DNA of 64,000 nucleotides, from assembly GCA_035559795.1 (NCBI GenBank), contig DATMAR010000003.1:558001-622000 (forward strand), written 5' to 3'. The translations under genes were made by a program, and so were the position numbers. The notes under the pieces were generated by a model, which searched no databases, was not told where the DNA came from, and saw only the letters and a list, made by a program, of their open reading frames with translations. This DNA comes from Fimbriimonadales bacterium (lineage in GTDB: Bacteria > Armatimonadota > Fimbriimonadia > Fimbriimonadales > ATM1). Numbering within the stretch: position 1 is the stretch's first letter; every line of letters starts with the position of its first letter. This document shows, piece by piece, positions 8,544 through 17,419 of this stretch.

Positions 8544-8573
8544 AGTATACCTCTTCGGTGCTCTTGGCAGGAA
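8544..8573 (-). promoter_or_regulatory. Candidate promoter for rpsU
   Basis: The minus strand has TATACT (8544-8549) about 30 bases before the rpsU start. A weak -35 candidate, TTCCTG, lies 18 bases upstream of it. The same -10 hexamer occurs before gapA and the sigma-factor gene. Confidence 0.3.
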
Positions 8574-8601
8574 ACTGGAGCATGGGTAAACTTTCCTTAG
8601 T

Positions 8602-9141
8602 ATGCCTATATCTATCCGCCTGCCTTCCGCGCTCATATCCCTTACAGAGGGTAGGCAGACTATCGAGGTTTCCGCTGAGTCGGTTGGTGAAGCCTTCATG
8701 GCTTTAGAAGCCGCGTGTCCAGGTTTAGCTGGCCGTCTCCTCGATGATTCTGGAGCGCTTCGACGATACGTGAACGTATTCGTAGGCCGGGAAAACATCC
8801 GTAACCTTCGAGGTCTCGAAACCCCCTTGAAGAATGGAGATGAACTCGTAATCCTGCCGGCTATCGCAGGAGGGGCGAAGAATGATGTCGAGAAAGTCGT
8901 TCTGAACCTTGTCGCCCGATACGATCAAGTGAAAGAGCCCTGGATTTGGCGAATCTGTACAGACTTCAACGTCAAGGTCAACATCCTAAAAGCCAATATA
9001 GACGAGGATTTCGGATGGGCGCAAATCGAATTGGAAGGACCCATCGAGGAAGTGCAGCGCTGTATCGCTTGGCTGCACACCACCGGATTACATGTCGAGC
9101 CTCACCAACGTTCGGTAGGAGCAGATGCCGCTTACTCCTAA
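8602..9141 (+). CDS. MoaD/ThiS-like sulfur carrier fused to a NIL domain
   Basis: 179 residues. Residues 1-91 are a ubiquitin-like MoaD fold ending in LPAIAGG, the diglycine that in sulfur carriers becomes a thiocarboxylate. Instead of ending there, the chain continues into a NIL domain (about 96-170; FNVKVNILKANID, then ELEGPIEEVQRCIAWL), a ligand-binding domain known from MetN importers and homocysteine-biosynthesis proteins. To act as a carrier it would need cutting after Gly-Gly, unless the fusion works by binding alone. It overlaps the next gene by 17 bases, and a trans-sulfuration enzyme follows, pointing to sulfur amino acid metabolism. Confidence 0.85.
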   Translation: MPISIRLPSALISLTEGRQTIEVSAESVGEAFMALEAACPGLAGRLLDDSGALRRYVNVFVGRENIRNLRGLETPLKNGDELVILPAIAGGAKNDVEKVVLNLVARYDQVKEPWIWRICTDFNVKVNILKANIDEDFGWAQIELEGPIEEVQRCIAWLHTTGLHVEPHQRSVGADAAYS

Positions 9142-10066
9142 CTACTCGCAAGCATCCACTTCCCCTAAAGATGACCTTTTTCGACCCTATCAACCCGACA
9201 ACTTCGACGACTTCTGGCGAGAAACACTCGAAGAAGTGAATGGCGCTCAATTGGATTTCACCCGAGGCGACAAAAACATTTATCGTTTGCAAGGGTTTTT
9301 CGTAAATAGCCTCGATTTTCGAGGAATTAAGGGAAACAAACTTTACGGATGGATTGCCATTCCCGAGGAAGGTGGAGAACCCATTCCTGCATTTCTTTGG
9401 ATCCCCCCGTACGGACGCGAAGGAAGCATTCCTAATCCATACACCACTCGCCCTGGTTTCGTAAGCCTATCCTTCAACTTGCATGGTTTCCCTGCTTTTT
9501 ATCGAGAAAGTTACGAGCCGAGTAGAGGGTATTTCGCGCAAGGAATCTCTGATCCTCACACATGGGTCTTTCGTGAAATTGCACAAAACTGTATGTTAGC
9601 GATACGCGCACTAGCCGCACAACCAGAAGCGGACGAAACTCGAATCGGTGCGATGGGAATCAGTCAAGGGGGGGGAATCGCACTATGGTTATCTTGGCTC
9701 TCTTCTTATATTCGCGTCGTCGCCGCAGATTTGCCTTTTTTAGCAGCCATGCGCGAAGTATTCAATAAAAAAATTTATCGATATCCTCTAAAAGAAGTGA
9801 CAGATTACATGGATTCGCATTCTTTAGATAAAGAAATCGTATTGCGCACGATTTCCTATTTCGATACCGTCAATCATGCTTCGAAAATCGAAATCCCTGT
9901 GCAAATCAGTTACGGGAAAAAAGACCCCGCATGCAAACCGGAAAACGTTCGCGCTATTTACGACGCCTTGCAATGCGAAAAAAGGCTGATTGTTTACGAG
10001 GGTGGCCATGACTACGATTCTTCAATGATTACGAATAACCTCGAATGGTTTAAGGCTCATCTCTAA
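9125..10066 (+). CDS. Acetyl-xylan-esterase/deacetylase-like alpha/beta hydrolase (AXE1 family)
   Basis: 313 residues with the serine-hydrolase motif GISQGG and downstream Asp (KKDPAC) and His (GGHDYD), the order of the AXE1/cephalosporin-C deacetylase family. No signal peptide is seen, so it is probably cytoplasmic. ATG 9125 has AGGAG 5 bases upstream and lies inside the end of the MoaD-NIL gene. The trans-sulfuration gene follows after 2 bases, so the three are probably cotranscribed. In this setting the acyl substrate could be something other than xylan; this is inference. Confidence 0.85.
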   Translation: MPLTPNYSQASTSPKDDLFRPYQPDNFDDFWRETLEEVNGAQLDFTRGDKNIYRLQGFFVNSLDFRGIKGNKLYGWIAIPEEGGEPIPAFLWIPPYGREGSIPNPYTTRPGFVSLSFNLHGFPAFYRESYEPSRGYFAQGISDPHTWVFREIAQNCMLAIRALAAQPEADETRIGAMGISQGGGIALWLSWLSSYIRVVAADLPFLAAMREVFNKKIYRYPLKEVTDYMDSHSLDKEIVLRTISYFDTVNHASKIEIPVQISYGKKDPACKPENVRAIYDALQCEKRLIVYEGGHDYDSSMITNNLEWFKAHL

Positions 10067-10068
10067 AC

Positions 10069-11226
10069 ATGTCGAATTCTAAAGATTGGGAGTTCGAAAC
10101 TATTTGTCAGCGCTTCGCGGAAGAAAAGCATTTCGCGCAAGCAGTCGTCCCCCCCATTTTTCAAAATTCCCTTTTCGTTTACGAAGATGCAGAAAAATTT
10201 TCCGGAAGAACGACCGACCCGGATGTTTGGGATTATACGCGCGTAAGCAATCCCACGATTCGCATTGCCGAACGAAAAATCGCCGCCTTGGAAAAAGCGG
10301 ACGACTGTCGGTTATTTTCCAGCGGGATGGCAGCGATTAGCGCCGCTATCCTCTCCTGCACTCGAATAAATACACATGTGATTTGCACCAATTCTGCTTA
10401 CGGACCTACTCGACAATTTCTTTCCCAATATCTCTCGAGGTTCGGGATCGAAACGACATTCGTAGATGGAAAATCTCTCGATGCGATAAGAGAAGCGATT
10501 CGCCCGAACACTTCTTTGATATACCTCGAGACGCCCGGCTCCATGTTTTTCGATATACAAGACATCGAAGGAATCGTGGCAATCGCTAAAACCAAAAATA
10601 TTGCGACCATTTTAGATAATAGCAACGCTTCACCGTATTTCCAAAACCCCATAGAGTTCGGTGTGGATTTAGTGGTTCATTCAGCTACGAAATACTTGGG
10701 GGGGCACAGCGATTTGATCGCCGGCGCAGTTTGCGGTTCGCTGGAACGAATGTCCGTCTTGCGAAATGAAGAAGGCTTGCTCCTGGGAGCTATCCTCGAC
10801 CCTTTCGCAGCATGGCTTTTGATTCGTTCGCTGAGAACTCTTGCATTGAGGATGGAAAGACACCAAGCGAACGCTCTACGAGTTGCGCAATTTCTCGAGT
10901 CTCATCCGAAGGTTCGAAAAGTTTTCTATCCCGGCCTCGATTCTCACGAAGGACGTGAACTCGTGAAAAAGCAAATGAGAGGAACGAGCGGGCTTTTATC
11001 ATTCCAGTTGAAAGATGCTTCCCGAGATAAAGCCTTCGCGCTTTGCAATAACCTGAAACTTTTCCGCATCGGCTGTTCATGGGGGGGACATGAATCCCTT
11101 GTCATCCCCTTTTCGCCTCCTTCGGAGGAAAACGCCCCCGAAGAATGGTTCTTGCGTTCTTCCATCGGTCTGGAAAACGCAGAGGATTTGATCAAAGATT
11201 TGAGCCAGGCTCTGAAAAAGATTTAG
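10069..11226 (+). CDS. PLP-dependent trans-sulfuration enzyme (Cys/Met metabolism family)
   Basis: 385 residues of the cystathionine synthase/lyase and O-acylhomoserine sulfhydrylase family. The PLP lysine lies in HSATKYLGGHSD; upstream is SSGMAAISAA, and near the C-terminus is GCSWGGHESL. The family members cannot be told apart safely by motif. The adjacent MoaD-NIL protein, which could supply sulfide as a thiocarboxylate, makes a sulfhydrylase role attractive but unproven. It is the last gene of the group starting at 8602. Confidence 0.9.
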   Translation: MSNSKDWEFETICQRFAEEKHFAQAVVPPIFQNSLFVYEDAEKFSGRTTDPDVWDYTRVSNPTIRIAERKIAALEKADDCRLFSSGMAAISAAILSCTRINTHVICTNSAYGPTRQFLSQYLSRFGIETTFVDGKSLDAIREAIRPNTSLIYLETPGSMFFDIQDIEGIVAIAKTKNIATILDNSNASPYFQNPIEFGVDLVVHSATKYLGGHSDLIAGAVCGSLERMSVLRNEEGLLLGAILDPFAAWLLIRSLRTLALRMERHQANALRVAQFLESHPKVRKVFYPGLDSHEGRELVKKQMRGTSGLLSFQLKDASRDKAFALCNNLKLFRIGCSWGGHESLVIPFSPPSEENAPEEWFLRSSIGLENAEDLIKDLSQALKKI

Positions 11227-11305
11227 TTGATGTATGAAAAGTTCCATTCGCGTTGAAAAAAAATTCAAACGTTCACCCCCCCAATCTCAAAAATATACAA
11301 TGCCT

Positions 11306-11345
11306 GGTTCCCCTTGCGAAGCAGGAAATCGTTAAGGATGTTTTT
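11306..11345 (+). repeat. Intergenic hairpin repeat, partial copy
   Basis: The copy contains GGTTCCCCTTGCGAAGCAGG followed by TTAAGGATG and a T run. It matches the copy at 37843-37887 but lacks the right arm of the hairpin. See also 20912-20956 and 37711-37749. Confidence 0.6.
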
Positions 11346-11362
11346 CTAATAAATAATAAAAA

Positions 11363-11385
11363 GCCTCGACAACGGGTGCCGAGGC
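11363..11385 (-). terminator. Terminator after purE
   Basis: The stem GCCTCG/CGAGGC encloses an 11-base loop and, on the minus strand, is followed by TTTTTATTATTTA. It lies 20 bases past the purE stop. The gap is convergent, so it may also slow transcripts from 11226, though the U tract faces purE. Confidence 0.75.
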
Positions 11386-11404
11386 ATAATTTATAATTCA
11401 CGAA

Positions 11405-11896
11405 TCACCCTCGTCTTTTCGTTCTTGCGCTTTTCTCCTCGACCGATTCACGCTGCTCCTTTCGAAACTCGTCCAATTTCTGAGCCAGTTCAGAATCGGA
11501 GGTCGCTAAAATCTCGATTGCAAAAAGTGCGGCGTTCTTGCCTCCATTTATCGTAACCGTTCCGACAGGTACTCCCGGAGGCATCTGGACGGTGGAAAGC
11601 AGCGAATCCAAACCGTTCATCGCTCCTGAAGAAATCGGAATGCCGATAACAGGAAGGGTCGTATAGGAAGCAGCCACTCCAGCCAAATGCGCCGCCATTC
11701 CCGCCCCTGCGATAATCACCTTCAAGCCACGCTCCTTCGCCGATTGCACATACTTCGACACACGCTCGGGTGAACGATGCGCGCTCATCACATCCAATTC
11801 GTAAGGTACTCCGAATGCTTTCAAAACCTCCTCCGCCTGTTCGAATACTGGCAAATCGGAATCGCTTCCCATAAGAAGTGCAACAACCGGTTCCAT
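11405..11896 (-). CDS. purE: N5-carboxyaminoimidazole ribonucleotide mutase
   Basis: 163 residues starting MEPVVALLMGSDSD, the typical substrate-binding opening of class I PurE, followed by MSAHRSPERV and GAGMAAHLAGVAA. It converts N5-CAIR to CAIR in purine synthesis. The reading frame is open for 39 more codons upstream, but ATG 11896 matches the family start. The C-terminal ~20 residues are a charged tail. No purK is adjacent. Confidence 0.93.
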   Translation of the reverse strand: MEPVVALLMGSDSDLPVFEQAEEVLKAFGVPYELDVMSAHRSPERVSKYVQSAKERGLKVIIAGAGMAAHLAGVAASYTTLPVIGIPISSGAMNGLDSLLSTVQMPPGVPVGTVTINGGKNAALFAIEILATSDSELAQKLDEFRKEQRESVEEKSARTKRRG

Positions 11897-12003
11897 GCGC
11901 TTATCATAGCGCAATTGCCTTTTGCAATGAAATAATCTCGCTCGACCGGAGATCCCTCTATGCAAATTACGTTTGGAAGTTATAAATAAATATCTCCTTG
12001 TGT

Positions 12004-12056
12004 ATTCCCTCATTCCCTCGTTCCCTCATTCCTGGTTCCCAAATTCCGCTTGGGAA
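12004..12056. repeat. Short tandem TTCCCTCA-type repeat plus hairpin
   Basis: ATTCCCTC, GTTCCCTC and ATTCCTGG units follow each other, then TTCCCAA and TTGGGAA arms enclose a 7-base centre. It lies in the divergent gap between purE and the M29 aminopeptidase. The CCTGGTTCCC part resembles the start of the intergenic hairpin family at 11306. Confidence 0.5.
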
Positions 12057-12107
12057 TGCACTCCACTGAAAACATAGTCGTCGCCGCCATTGGGTAATCT
12101 CGAAATC

Positions 12108-13256
12108 ATGATAGACCCTCGGATTCGAGAACTGGCATCGAAAATCGTTTCCTATTCTATAGAACTCACCCCGAACGATTGTGTCCTTTTTCACGCATTC
12201 GATATCCCGGACGAAATCACCGCTGAATTCTTAAGAGTGATCCAAAACACAGGAGCCAAAGCTGTTACGCGATTAGAATCCGAAAAGGTCAATCGTCAAA
12301 AACTTCTTGGAATGAACGAAGCGAATGCACAATTAATTGCCGATATCGAAAAATACGAAATGGAAAAAATGACCGCATACATCGCCTTGCGAGGAAGCAA
12401 CAACGTGGCGGAATTTAGCGATGTCCCCCCCGATGTTATGGCGATGTGGCAAAAGATATACGCCGTTCCTGTTGTCTTCGAAACGCGCGTGGCGAAAACG
12501 AAATGGGTCGTTTTGCGATGGCCCACTCCGAGCATGGCACAGCAAGCAGGAATGAGTACGCAAGCCTTCGAGGATTTCTATTTCAAAGTTTGCAATCTCG
12601 ATTATTCCAAAATGGAAAAAGCCTGCGAACCTTTGAAAGAACTTATGGATAAAACGGACATCGTTCGCTTAGTCGGTCCCGGAACTGACCTCACCTTTTC
12701 CATTCGAGATATCGGAAGCGTGCCTTGCGTTGGTAAACGAAACATTCCCGATGGAGAATGCTTCTCATGCCCGACTAAAGACTCCGCGAACGGCGTGATT
12801 CAATTCAACACAGTTTCTTTGTATCGCGGAATAGAATTCAAAAATATACGATACGTCGTTAAAAACGGCAAAATCATCGAAGCATCGGCGGATGGCTTAA
12901 CGAAAGAAATCAACGAAATTCTCGATACCGATGAAGGCGCGCGATATTTCGGAGAATGGTCTCTCGGTTTCAACCCCTACATTCTTCATCCGATGAAAGA
13001 CACGCTTTTCGACGAAAAAATCGCTGGGTCGTTTCATTTGACGCCCGGAAATGCCTACGAAGGCAAGGGGGGGAATGGAAATAAATCCGCGATCCACTGG
13101 GATACGGTCATGATTCAGCGTCCGGAATACGGCGGGGGGGAAGTTTGGTTCGATGGGGTGCTCATCCGCAAAAACGGGCTTTTCGTGCTTCCCCATCTCG
13201 AAGGACTAAACCCGGAAAATCTTGTCGAACAAACTCCTGTCCCCGTATCAGCATAA
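12108..13256 (+). CDS. M29-family metallo-aminopeptidase (AmpS/PepS type)
   Basis: About 382 residues. The family motif NIPDGE, which contributes a metal-binding Glu, is in the middle (GKRNIPDGECFSCP). GEWSLGFNP and late His-containing segments (SAIHWDTVMI) complete the usual metal site. The protein would be a cytoplasmic aminopeptidase with two metal ions. ATG 12108 (MIDPRIREL) is preferred to a TTG at 12090. A DedA gene follows after 11 bases. Confidence 0.88.
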   Translation: MIDPRIRELASKIVSYSIELTPNDCVLFHAFDIPDEITAEFLRVIQNTGAKAVTRLESEKVNRQKLLGMNEANAQLIADIEKYEMEKMTAYIALRGSNNVAEFSDVPPDVMAMWQKIYAVPVVFETRVAKTKWVVLRWPTPSMAQQAGMSTQAFEDFYFKVCNLDYSKMEKACEPLKELMDKTDIVRLVGPGTDLTFSIRDIGSVPCVGKRNIPDGECFSCPTKDSANGVIQFNTVSLYRGIEFKNIRYVVKNGKIIEASADGLTKEINEILDTDEGARYFGEWSLGFNPYILHPMKDTLFDEKIAGSFHLTPGNAYEGKGGNGNKSAIHWDTVMIQRPEYGGGEVWFDGVLIRKNGLFVLPHLEGLNPENLVEQTPVPVSA

Positions 13257-13267
13257 AACGATTCTTC

Positions 13268-13930
13268 ATGGATTGGTTACGACAGTTTTTCGACATCCTC
13301 ATCCATCTCGATCGCCACCTCGGCGAGTTGATTCAACGATACGATACGTGGATTTATCTCATAATCTTTATCGTTATCTTTTGCGAAACGGGATTAGTCA
13401 TAACTCCGTTTCTTCCCGGAGATTCTCTTTTGTTCGCTTTGGGTCTTTTCGCGCATCCCGATAGAGGAAACCTCAATTTAGCATTGCTTTTGATTCTTCT
13501 TCCCCTCGCCGCTTTCTCTGGCGATAACGTGAATTATCAAGTCGGAAAATTCGTGGGTCCTCGAGTCTTTCATTATGAAAAATCGCGTCTTTTCAAGCGC
13601 AAACACCTCGAGAAAACCCATTCCTTTTTCGAAAAATATGGCGGAAAAACAATCGTGATTGCGCGTTTCGTTCCCATCGTTCGAACCTTCGCACCGTTCG
13701 TTGCAGGGATCGGGCAAATGAGTTACCCGAAATTTGCCGCTTACTGCGTTTTCGGCGCTTTCTTTTGGGTGAGTTTTTTTGTTTTGGGAGGATATTTCTT
13801 CGGAGGTTTGGAAATCGTTCGCAAAAACTTCGCTATAGCAGTATTGGTGATTATCACACTCTCTTTGCTTCCCGCAATTATCGAATTCGTGAAACATCGA
13901 AAAAGAGCCAAACAAAAAGAAGAGTCCTAA
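13268..13930 (+). CDS. DedA-family membrane protein
   Basis: 220 residues with about five membrane segments. It has the family signatures FCETGLVITPFLPGDSLLF and GGKTIVIARFVPIVRTFAPFVAG. DedA proteins are flippase-like and act in lipid carrier or phospholipid transport and membrane homeostasis. A longer frame from 13145 lies inside the aminopeptidase gene and is rejected. The basic C-terminus (KHRKRAKQK) should be cytoplasmic. Confidence 0.92.
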   Translation: MDWLRQFFDILIHLDRHLGELIQRYDTWIYLIIFIVIFCETGLVITPFLPGDSLLFALGLFAHPDRGNLNLALLLILLPLAAFSGDNVNYQVGKFVGPRVFHYEKSRLFKRKHLEKTHSFFEKYGGKTIVIARFVPIVRTFAPFVAGIGQMSYPKFAAYCVFGAFFWVSFFVLGGYFFGGLEIVRKNFAIAVLVIITLSLLPAIIEFVKHRKRAKQKEES

Positions 13931-13957
13931 GAATGATCTTATCCAATTCAATAGTGA

Positions 13958-14620
13958 TCATCTTCTTAGAAAATGACGTTTCCAAAGAAACAATAACCCC
14001 CCCGTAAAATAAATGAGCGTTGAAAACTCTGGGATGCCACAAGATATTTTGAGTGACATATCGAAGGATTCCCCTGCCCATTCTTCCGAATAACCTAAGC
14101 CATCTATGTAAGCACTCGAAGTATTCGGATTTCCCACATTGGAGTTGTACCAAAAATATCCAGAAGGTGATGAACTACTCGCCCAAAATCGTAGCCAATA
14201 AACACCTGGGCCGAGCATGATTCCTTCGCCGTCATTACAACCTTCATACCCCCCCTCGAGCGTATCATCTATTTGAAATCCAACCGAATAAGATGCATAA
14301 CCATATCCACCTATCGGACCGATTCCGACATCAGTGTGACTGTATGGTCCTGTGACTATAGCGCCACCGAAGTCCTGCGGAGCATTCCAAATTTCTACGT
14401 AATAGGTATCCCCATAAACATCTGCATTTCCATACAATTCATAAACATCTATTCTATCAATCTCCCACCCTGGACCACCAACAACGAAATCATCATAAAT
14501 ATTTAAAGAAGAAACCGAACCCCACGCAGAATCGCCGAAACCAGGATCTTGATGGAGCAATATCCACGCTCGAGCGCTTGCTCCAGTAAGAAGTGTACAT
14601 ATTAGTATAAAAATTTTCAT
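13958..14620 (-). CDS. Secreted protein with PEP-CTERM-like sorting signal
   Basis: 220 residues. There is an N-terminal signal peptide (about 1-18) and a Gly/Tyr/Asp-rich body without Lys. The C-terminus reads IPEFSTLIYFTGGLLFLWKR and then HFLRR: a Pro-Glu motif, a hydrophobic helix and an Arg cluster, as in PEP-CTERM sorting signals. Such proteins are processed by an exosortase, which is not in the window. The function of the body is unknown. It is convergent with dedA, 27 bases away. Confidence 0.75.
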   Translation of the reverse strand: MKIFILICTLLTGASARAWILLHQDPGFGDSAWGSVSSLNIYDDFVVGGPGWEIDRIDVYELYGNADVYGDTYYVEIWNAPQDFGGAIVTGPYSHTDVGIGPIGGYGYASYSVGFQIDDTLEGGYEGCNDGEGIMLGPGVYWLRFWASSSSPSGYFWYNSNVGNPNTSSAYIDGLGYSEEWAGESFDMSLKISCGIPEFSTLIYFTGGLLFLWKRHFLRR

Positions 14621-14700
14621 CGTTTTTATCCAACGAATCTCGTTTTTCTATAAAAATTCCTTTGTAACAACGTTATCTTCAAGACCAACTATATGAAAAA

Positions 14701-14724
14701 TAGGGCTGCTGAAAAGCAGCCCTA
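14701..14724 (-). terminator. Terminator after the 415-residue secreted protein
   Basis: The near-perfect hairpin TAGGGCTGCT-GAAA-AGCAGCCCTA is followed on the minus strand by a T-rich tail (TTTTTCAT). It lies 18 bases past the stop at 14743. Confidence 0.9.
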
Positions 14725-14742
14725 AACCAATCGCTTAGCGAT

Positions 14743-15990
14743 TTACTGAACGGTGAAGTCAAGACAGTCCACGTCCACTGTCCACACGCCTGGCACGAAG
14801 CCCGTCTTCGTTAGGTCGTACCTTAGCGATACCTCGCCATCCGAATCTTTGATATACACATTCGGATCTGGTGGTGCGTCTACCGTAATCTCGAGCTCTG
14901 AGGTACCGACACTTCCCGTGCTTAGCACCGTTGAACCTGACGTGTCTTTCTTCATCAAGATTAATGAATAAGTCGCGCCAGCAAGGCTCGATTTGAACTG
15001 AGTGTGAATTGTCAACTTCGTAGCGCCAGTCTTTATCGGCGAGAATCCGGTGTATTGCACGAGGATCTTTACGCCGGTTACAGATTGCGTGCGTTCACGG
15101 TTTGTTTTATCGTACACGTTGTCACAAACATGCGTGTCCGTGTACTCACCCGATGCGTCTTGCCCGCGGATAATCACTTTCGATGCAGCAACGAACGTTT
15201 TAGCCGGGGGGGCGATCGAAAGGTTATCCCATGCCATGTGGTTCCCTAACGAACCACCCGTGAAGAAACGAAATGCACTCGGGTCAGTGAAAGAACCACC
15301 CGTCGAACCACCCTGCAAGTACCAACCAGTGGGTTGGAATGTAGTGGTTACGTTGGTCGTAAGGTCGGTAATGGCTATTTCGAGGATTCGATTCTCCGAG
15401 CGGCTGAACGTAGTGCTTTGCCTATACCATTTGTTATAGGTCAAATTTTCCCATTCCGGTCCGCCACCCATACCAGGTTGCGAAAATTGCACCCCTGCGG
15501 CGTCATACGCGAGATACAGCGCTTTCCAACCCATTGATGGATCCGCATCCACCATCCAGTTGTTCAAAGCGATGTAGATTTTCGCGGTCGTAGATGGCTG
15601 CAAGGATGCACTGCTCAGGTTCGGCGCTGCAGCACCTGTCTCGGAAAAGATGGGACAGAAATCATAAGACACTGTCCAAACATCGGAAGTGGTGTAATCA
15701 TGACCATGCTCCGCACGTGCAAGTGAACTGCCGCCTTGACTCATTCCGGCAATGAATTGAGCGCCACCGTTCGGATTCGAAGAAAAACCAGGGGCGTTGC
15801 CAGAATACGTGTAGCATAGGTAGTCTACGCTTCCGGAAACTCCTGGCAAATACCAACCACCTTGCCCAGAAAGAACTACACCAGACGCACTGGCGCTGTA
15901 ACCCTCTGATGCTTCGAACCCTGTGGAATAGTCTGCAAATGCTGCTGTTGTTCCCAACAGCAAGCCCAATAACACTGTGAGGCGTTTCAT
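14743..15990 (-). CDS. Secreted protein of unknown function
   Basis: 415 residues. A clear signal peptide (MKRLTVLLGLLLGTTAAFA) precedes Asp-Tyr-Ser. Residues ~20-260 are rich in Gly, Ser, Tyr and Trp and look like a beta-sandwich (lectin/LamG-like), with no motif I can name. Residues ~270-415 (KVIIRGQDASGEYTD onward, KTNRERTQSVTG) look like a second all-beta domain ending in VDCLDFTVQ. AGGAGG precedes the start and a strong terminator follows, suggesting a well-expressed single gene. There is no PEP-CTERM tail. Confidence 0.85.
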   Translation of the reverse strand: MKRLTVLLGLLLGTTAAFADYSTGFEASEGYSASASGVVLSGQGGWYLPGVSGSVDYLCYTYSGNAPGFSSNPNGGAQFIAGMSQGGSSLARAEHGHDYTTSDVWTVSYDFCPIFSETGAAAPNLSSASLQPSTTAKIYIALNNWMVDADPSMGWKALYLAYDAAGVQFSQPGMGGGPEWENLTYNKWYRQSTTFSRSENRILEIAITDLTTNVTTTFQPTGWYLQGGSTGGSFTDPSAFRFFTGGSLGNHMAWDNLSIAPPAKTFVAASKVIIRGQDASGEYTDTHVCDNVYDKTNRERTQSVTGVKILVQYTGFSPIKTGATKLTIHTQFKSSLAGATYSLILMKKDTSGSTVLSTGSVGTSELEITVDAPPDPNVYIKDSDGEVSLRYDLTKTGFVPGVWTVDVDCLDFTVQ

Positions 15991-16298
15991 GCCTGCTTCC
16001 TCCTTTTCTATCTAGATTTTTTTACTTGGCATTCAATGCGTTCCACCCAAAACTCACGCACCAGAACATTTGAGAGAACTTCTCATCGTCCTCTACATGC
16101 GAGCCTGCGGTTTCCCGCACGTCACAGCCAATTGTTTAAAAGATACTCCAATTTTCGCTCATTTCCATGCTTTGCGGGAACTTTTCATGGAACAAAGGTA
16201 AATTTCTCGGCTTTTCAAATAAAAACTGGTAAAAATACGAGATAGATTCACCGAACTTATTCTTTTTATGCTTGTGAACTCTTAGCGAATTCTACAAA
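15991..16298. other. Gap between gapA and the secreted protein gene
   Basis: The minus strand carries the AGGAGG ribosome-binding site of the 15990 gene at its left end. I see no convincing terminator for gapA. Short open frames (for example 16036-16245 +) are compositionally odd, rich in Arg, Ser and Phe, and not supported. Confidence 0.5.
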
Positions 16299-17312
16299 CT
16301 AAAGCCCGCGTTCTTTTAAGAACTTCATGAGGTCAGCACAGCGGCATGCATAACCCCACTCGTTATCGTACCAGCCCACTACTTTCGCCATCTTCTCTCC
16401 CAGCATCATCGTTAATTGCGAATCAATAATGCAAGAGTGCGTATTCCCGATGAAATCGCTGCTCACGAGCGGCTCATCCTTCACGTCGAGGATCCCTTTC
16501 ATTCGGTTTTTCGAAGCCTCTCGCATCGCTTCGTTAATTTCCTCCTCCGTCGCATTTCGCTCCAATGTAACGACCAAATCCACGACGCTTACCGTACTTA
16601 CCGGAACACGCAACGAAAATCCATTCATTTTCCCTTTTAGTTCCGGAATCACTGATCCAATTGCTTTCGCAGCACCCGTAGTGGTAGGAATGATGTTTTG
16701 CCCCGCCGCTCGCGCACGTCGTAAATCTTTATGCGCCTGGTCTTGAACACGCTGGTCGTTCGTATAAGCATGCACCGTCGTCATAAATCCTTTTTCGATT
16801 CCGAAAGAATCTAATAAAACTTTCGCCATAGGCGCTAAACAATTCGTCGTGCAACTCGCATTACTGATGACAGAATGCTTTGCAGGGTCGTACATATCTT
16901 CATTCACACCTAATACGACCGTCAAATCCTCGCCTTTTGCCGGTGCACTGATGATCACTTTCTTCACGCTTCCTCGCAAATGTTTTTGCGCATTTTCTCT
17001 GTCGGTAAATTTCCCACTCGCCTCTAAAACGATTTCGACACCCTCGCTCGACCAATCGATTTCCGCAGGGTCTTTAAAAGCAAAAGAACGAATGCATTTC
17101 CCATTGATGTAAATGTCGTTTTCGCCGGCTTTCGTTTCTCCGCAAAAAGGACCATAAGTGCTATCCCATTGAAAGAGATGCGCATTCGTTTTCGGGTCTG
17201 TAATATCATTGATGGCTACGACCTCGATATCGTTAGGATATTTTTCTAAAATCGCACGCAAAGTCAACCTGCCGATGCGCCCAAAGCCGTTGATACCTAC
17301 TTTTACTGCCAT
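16299..17312 (-). CDS. gapA: Glyceraldehyde-3-phosphate dehydrogenase, type I
   Basis: 337 residues. The NAD-binding start VGINGFGRIGRL, the catalytic SNASCTTNCLAP cysteine, TVHAYTNDQ and WYDNEWGY are all present. It catalyses the NAD-dependent glycolytic step from glyceraldehyde 3-phosphate to 1,3-bisphosphoglycerate. AGGAGG lies 6 bases before the ATG, and a good promoter is just upstream. It stands alone; pgk and tpi are not adjacent. Confidence 0.98.
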   Translation of the reverse strand: MAVKVGINGFGRIGRLTLRAILEKYPNDIEVVAINDITDPKTNAHLFQWDSTYGPFCGETKAGENDIYINGKCIRSFAFKDPAEIDWSSEGVEIVLEASGKFTDRENAQKHLRGSVKKVIISAPAKGEDLTVVLGVNEDMYDPAKHSVISNASCTTNCLAPMAKVLLDSFGIEKGFMTTVHAYTNDQRVQDQAHKDLRRARAAGQNIIPTTTGAAKAIGSVIPELKGKMNGFSLRVPVSTVSVVDLVVTLERNATEEEINEAMREASKNRMKGILDVKDEPLVSSDFIGNTHSCIIDSQLTMMLGEKMAKVVGWYDNEWGYACRCADLMKFLKERGL

Positions 17313-17332
17313 AAAAACCTCCTAATGCTCTT

Positions 17333-17361
17333 AGTATATCTTTCTCTTTGTGAGAAGACAA
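17333..17361 (-). promoter_or_regulatory. Promoter of gapA
   Basis: On the minus strand TTGTCT (17356-17361) and TATACT (17333-17338) are separated by exactly 17 bases, about 21 bases before the gapA ATG. This fits a housekeeping sigma-70-type promoter with a short leader. Confidence 0.7.
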
Positions 17362-17419
17362 TCCTTAATACGCTCTTTAACGCGCCGAAAATTTTCCCTT
17401 TTAGGTCATACTCGTTTCC

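Noticed and set aside
16036-16245. Short + strand open frame upstream of gapA
   Set aside because: No start signal and odd composition.
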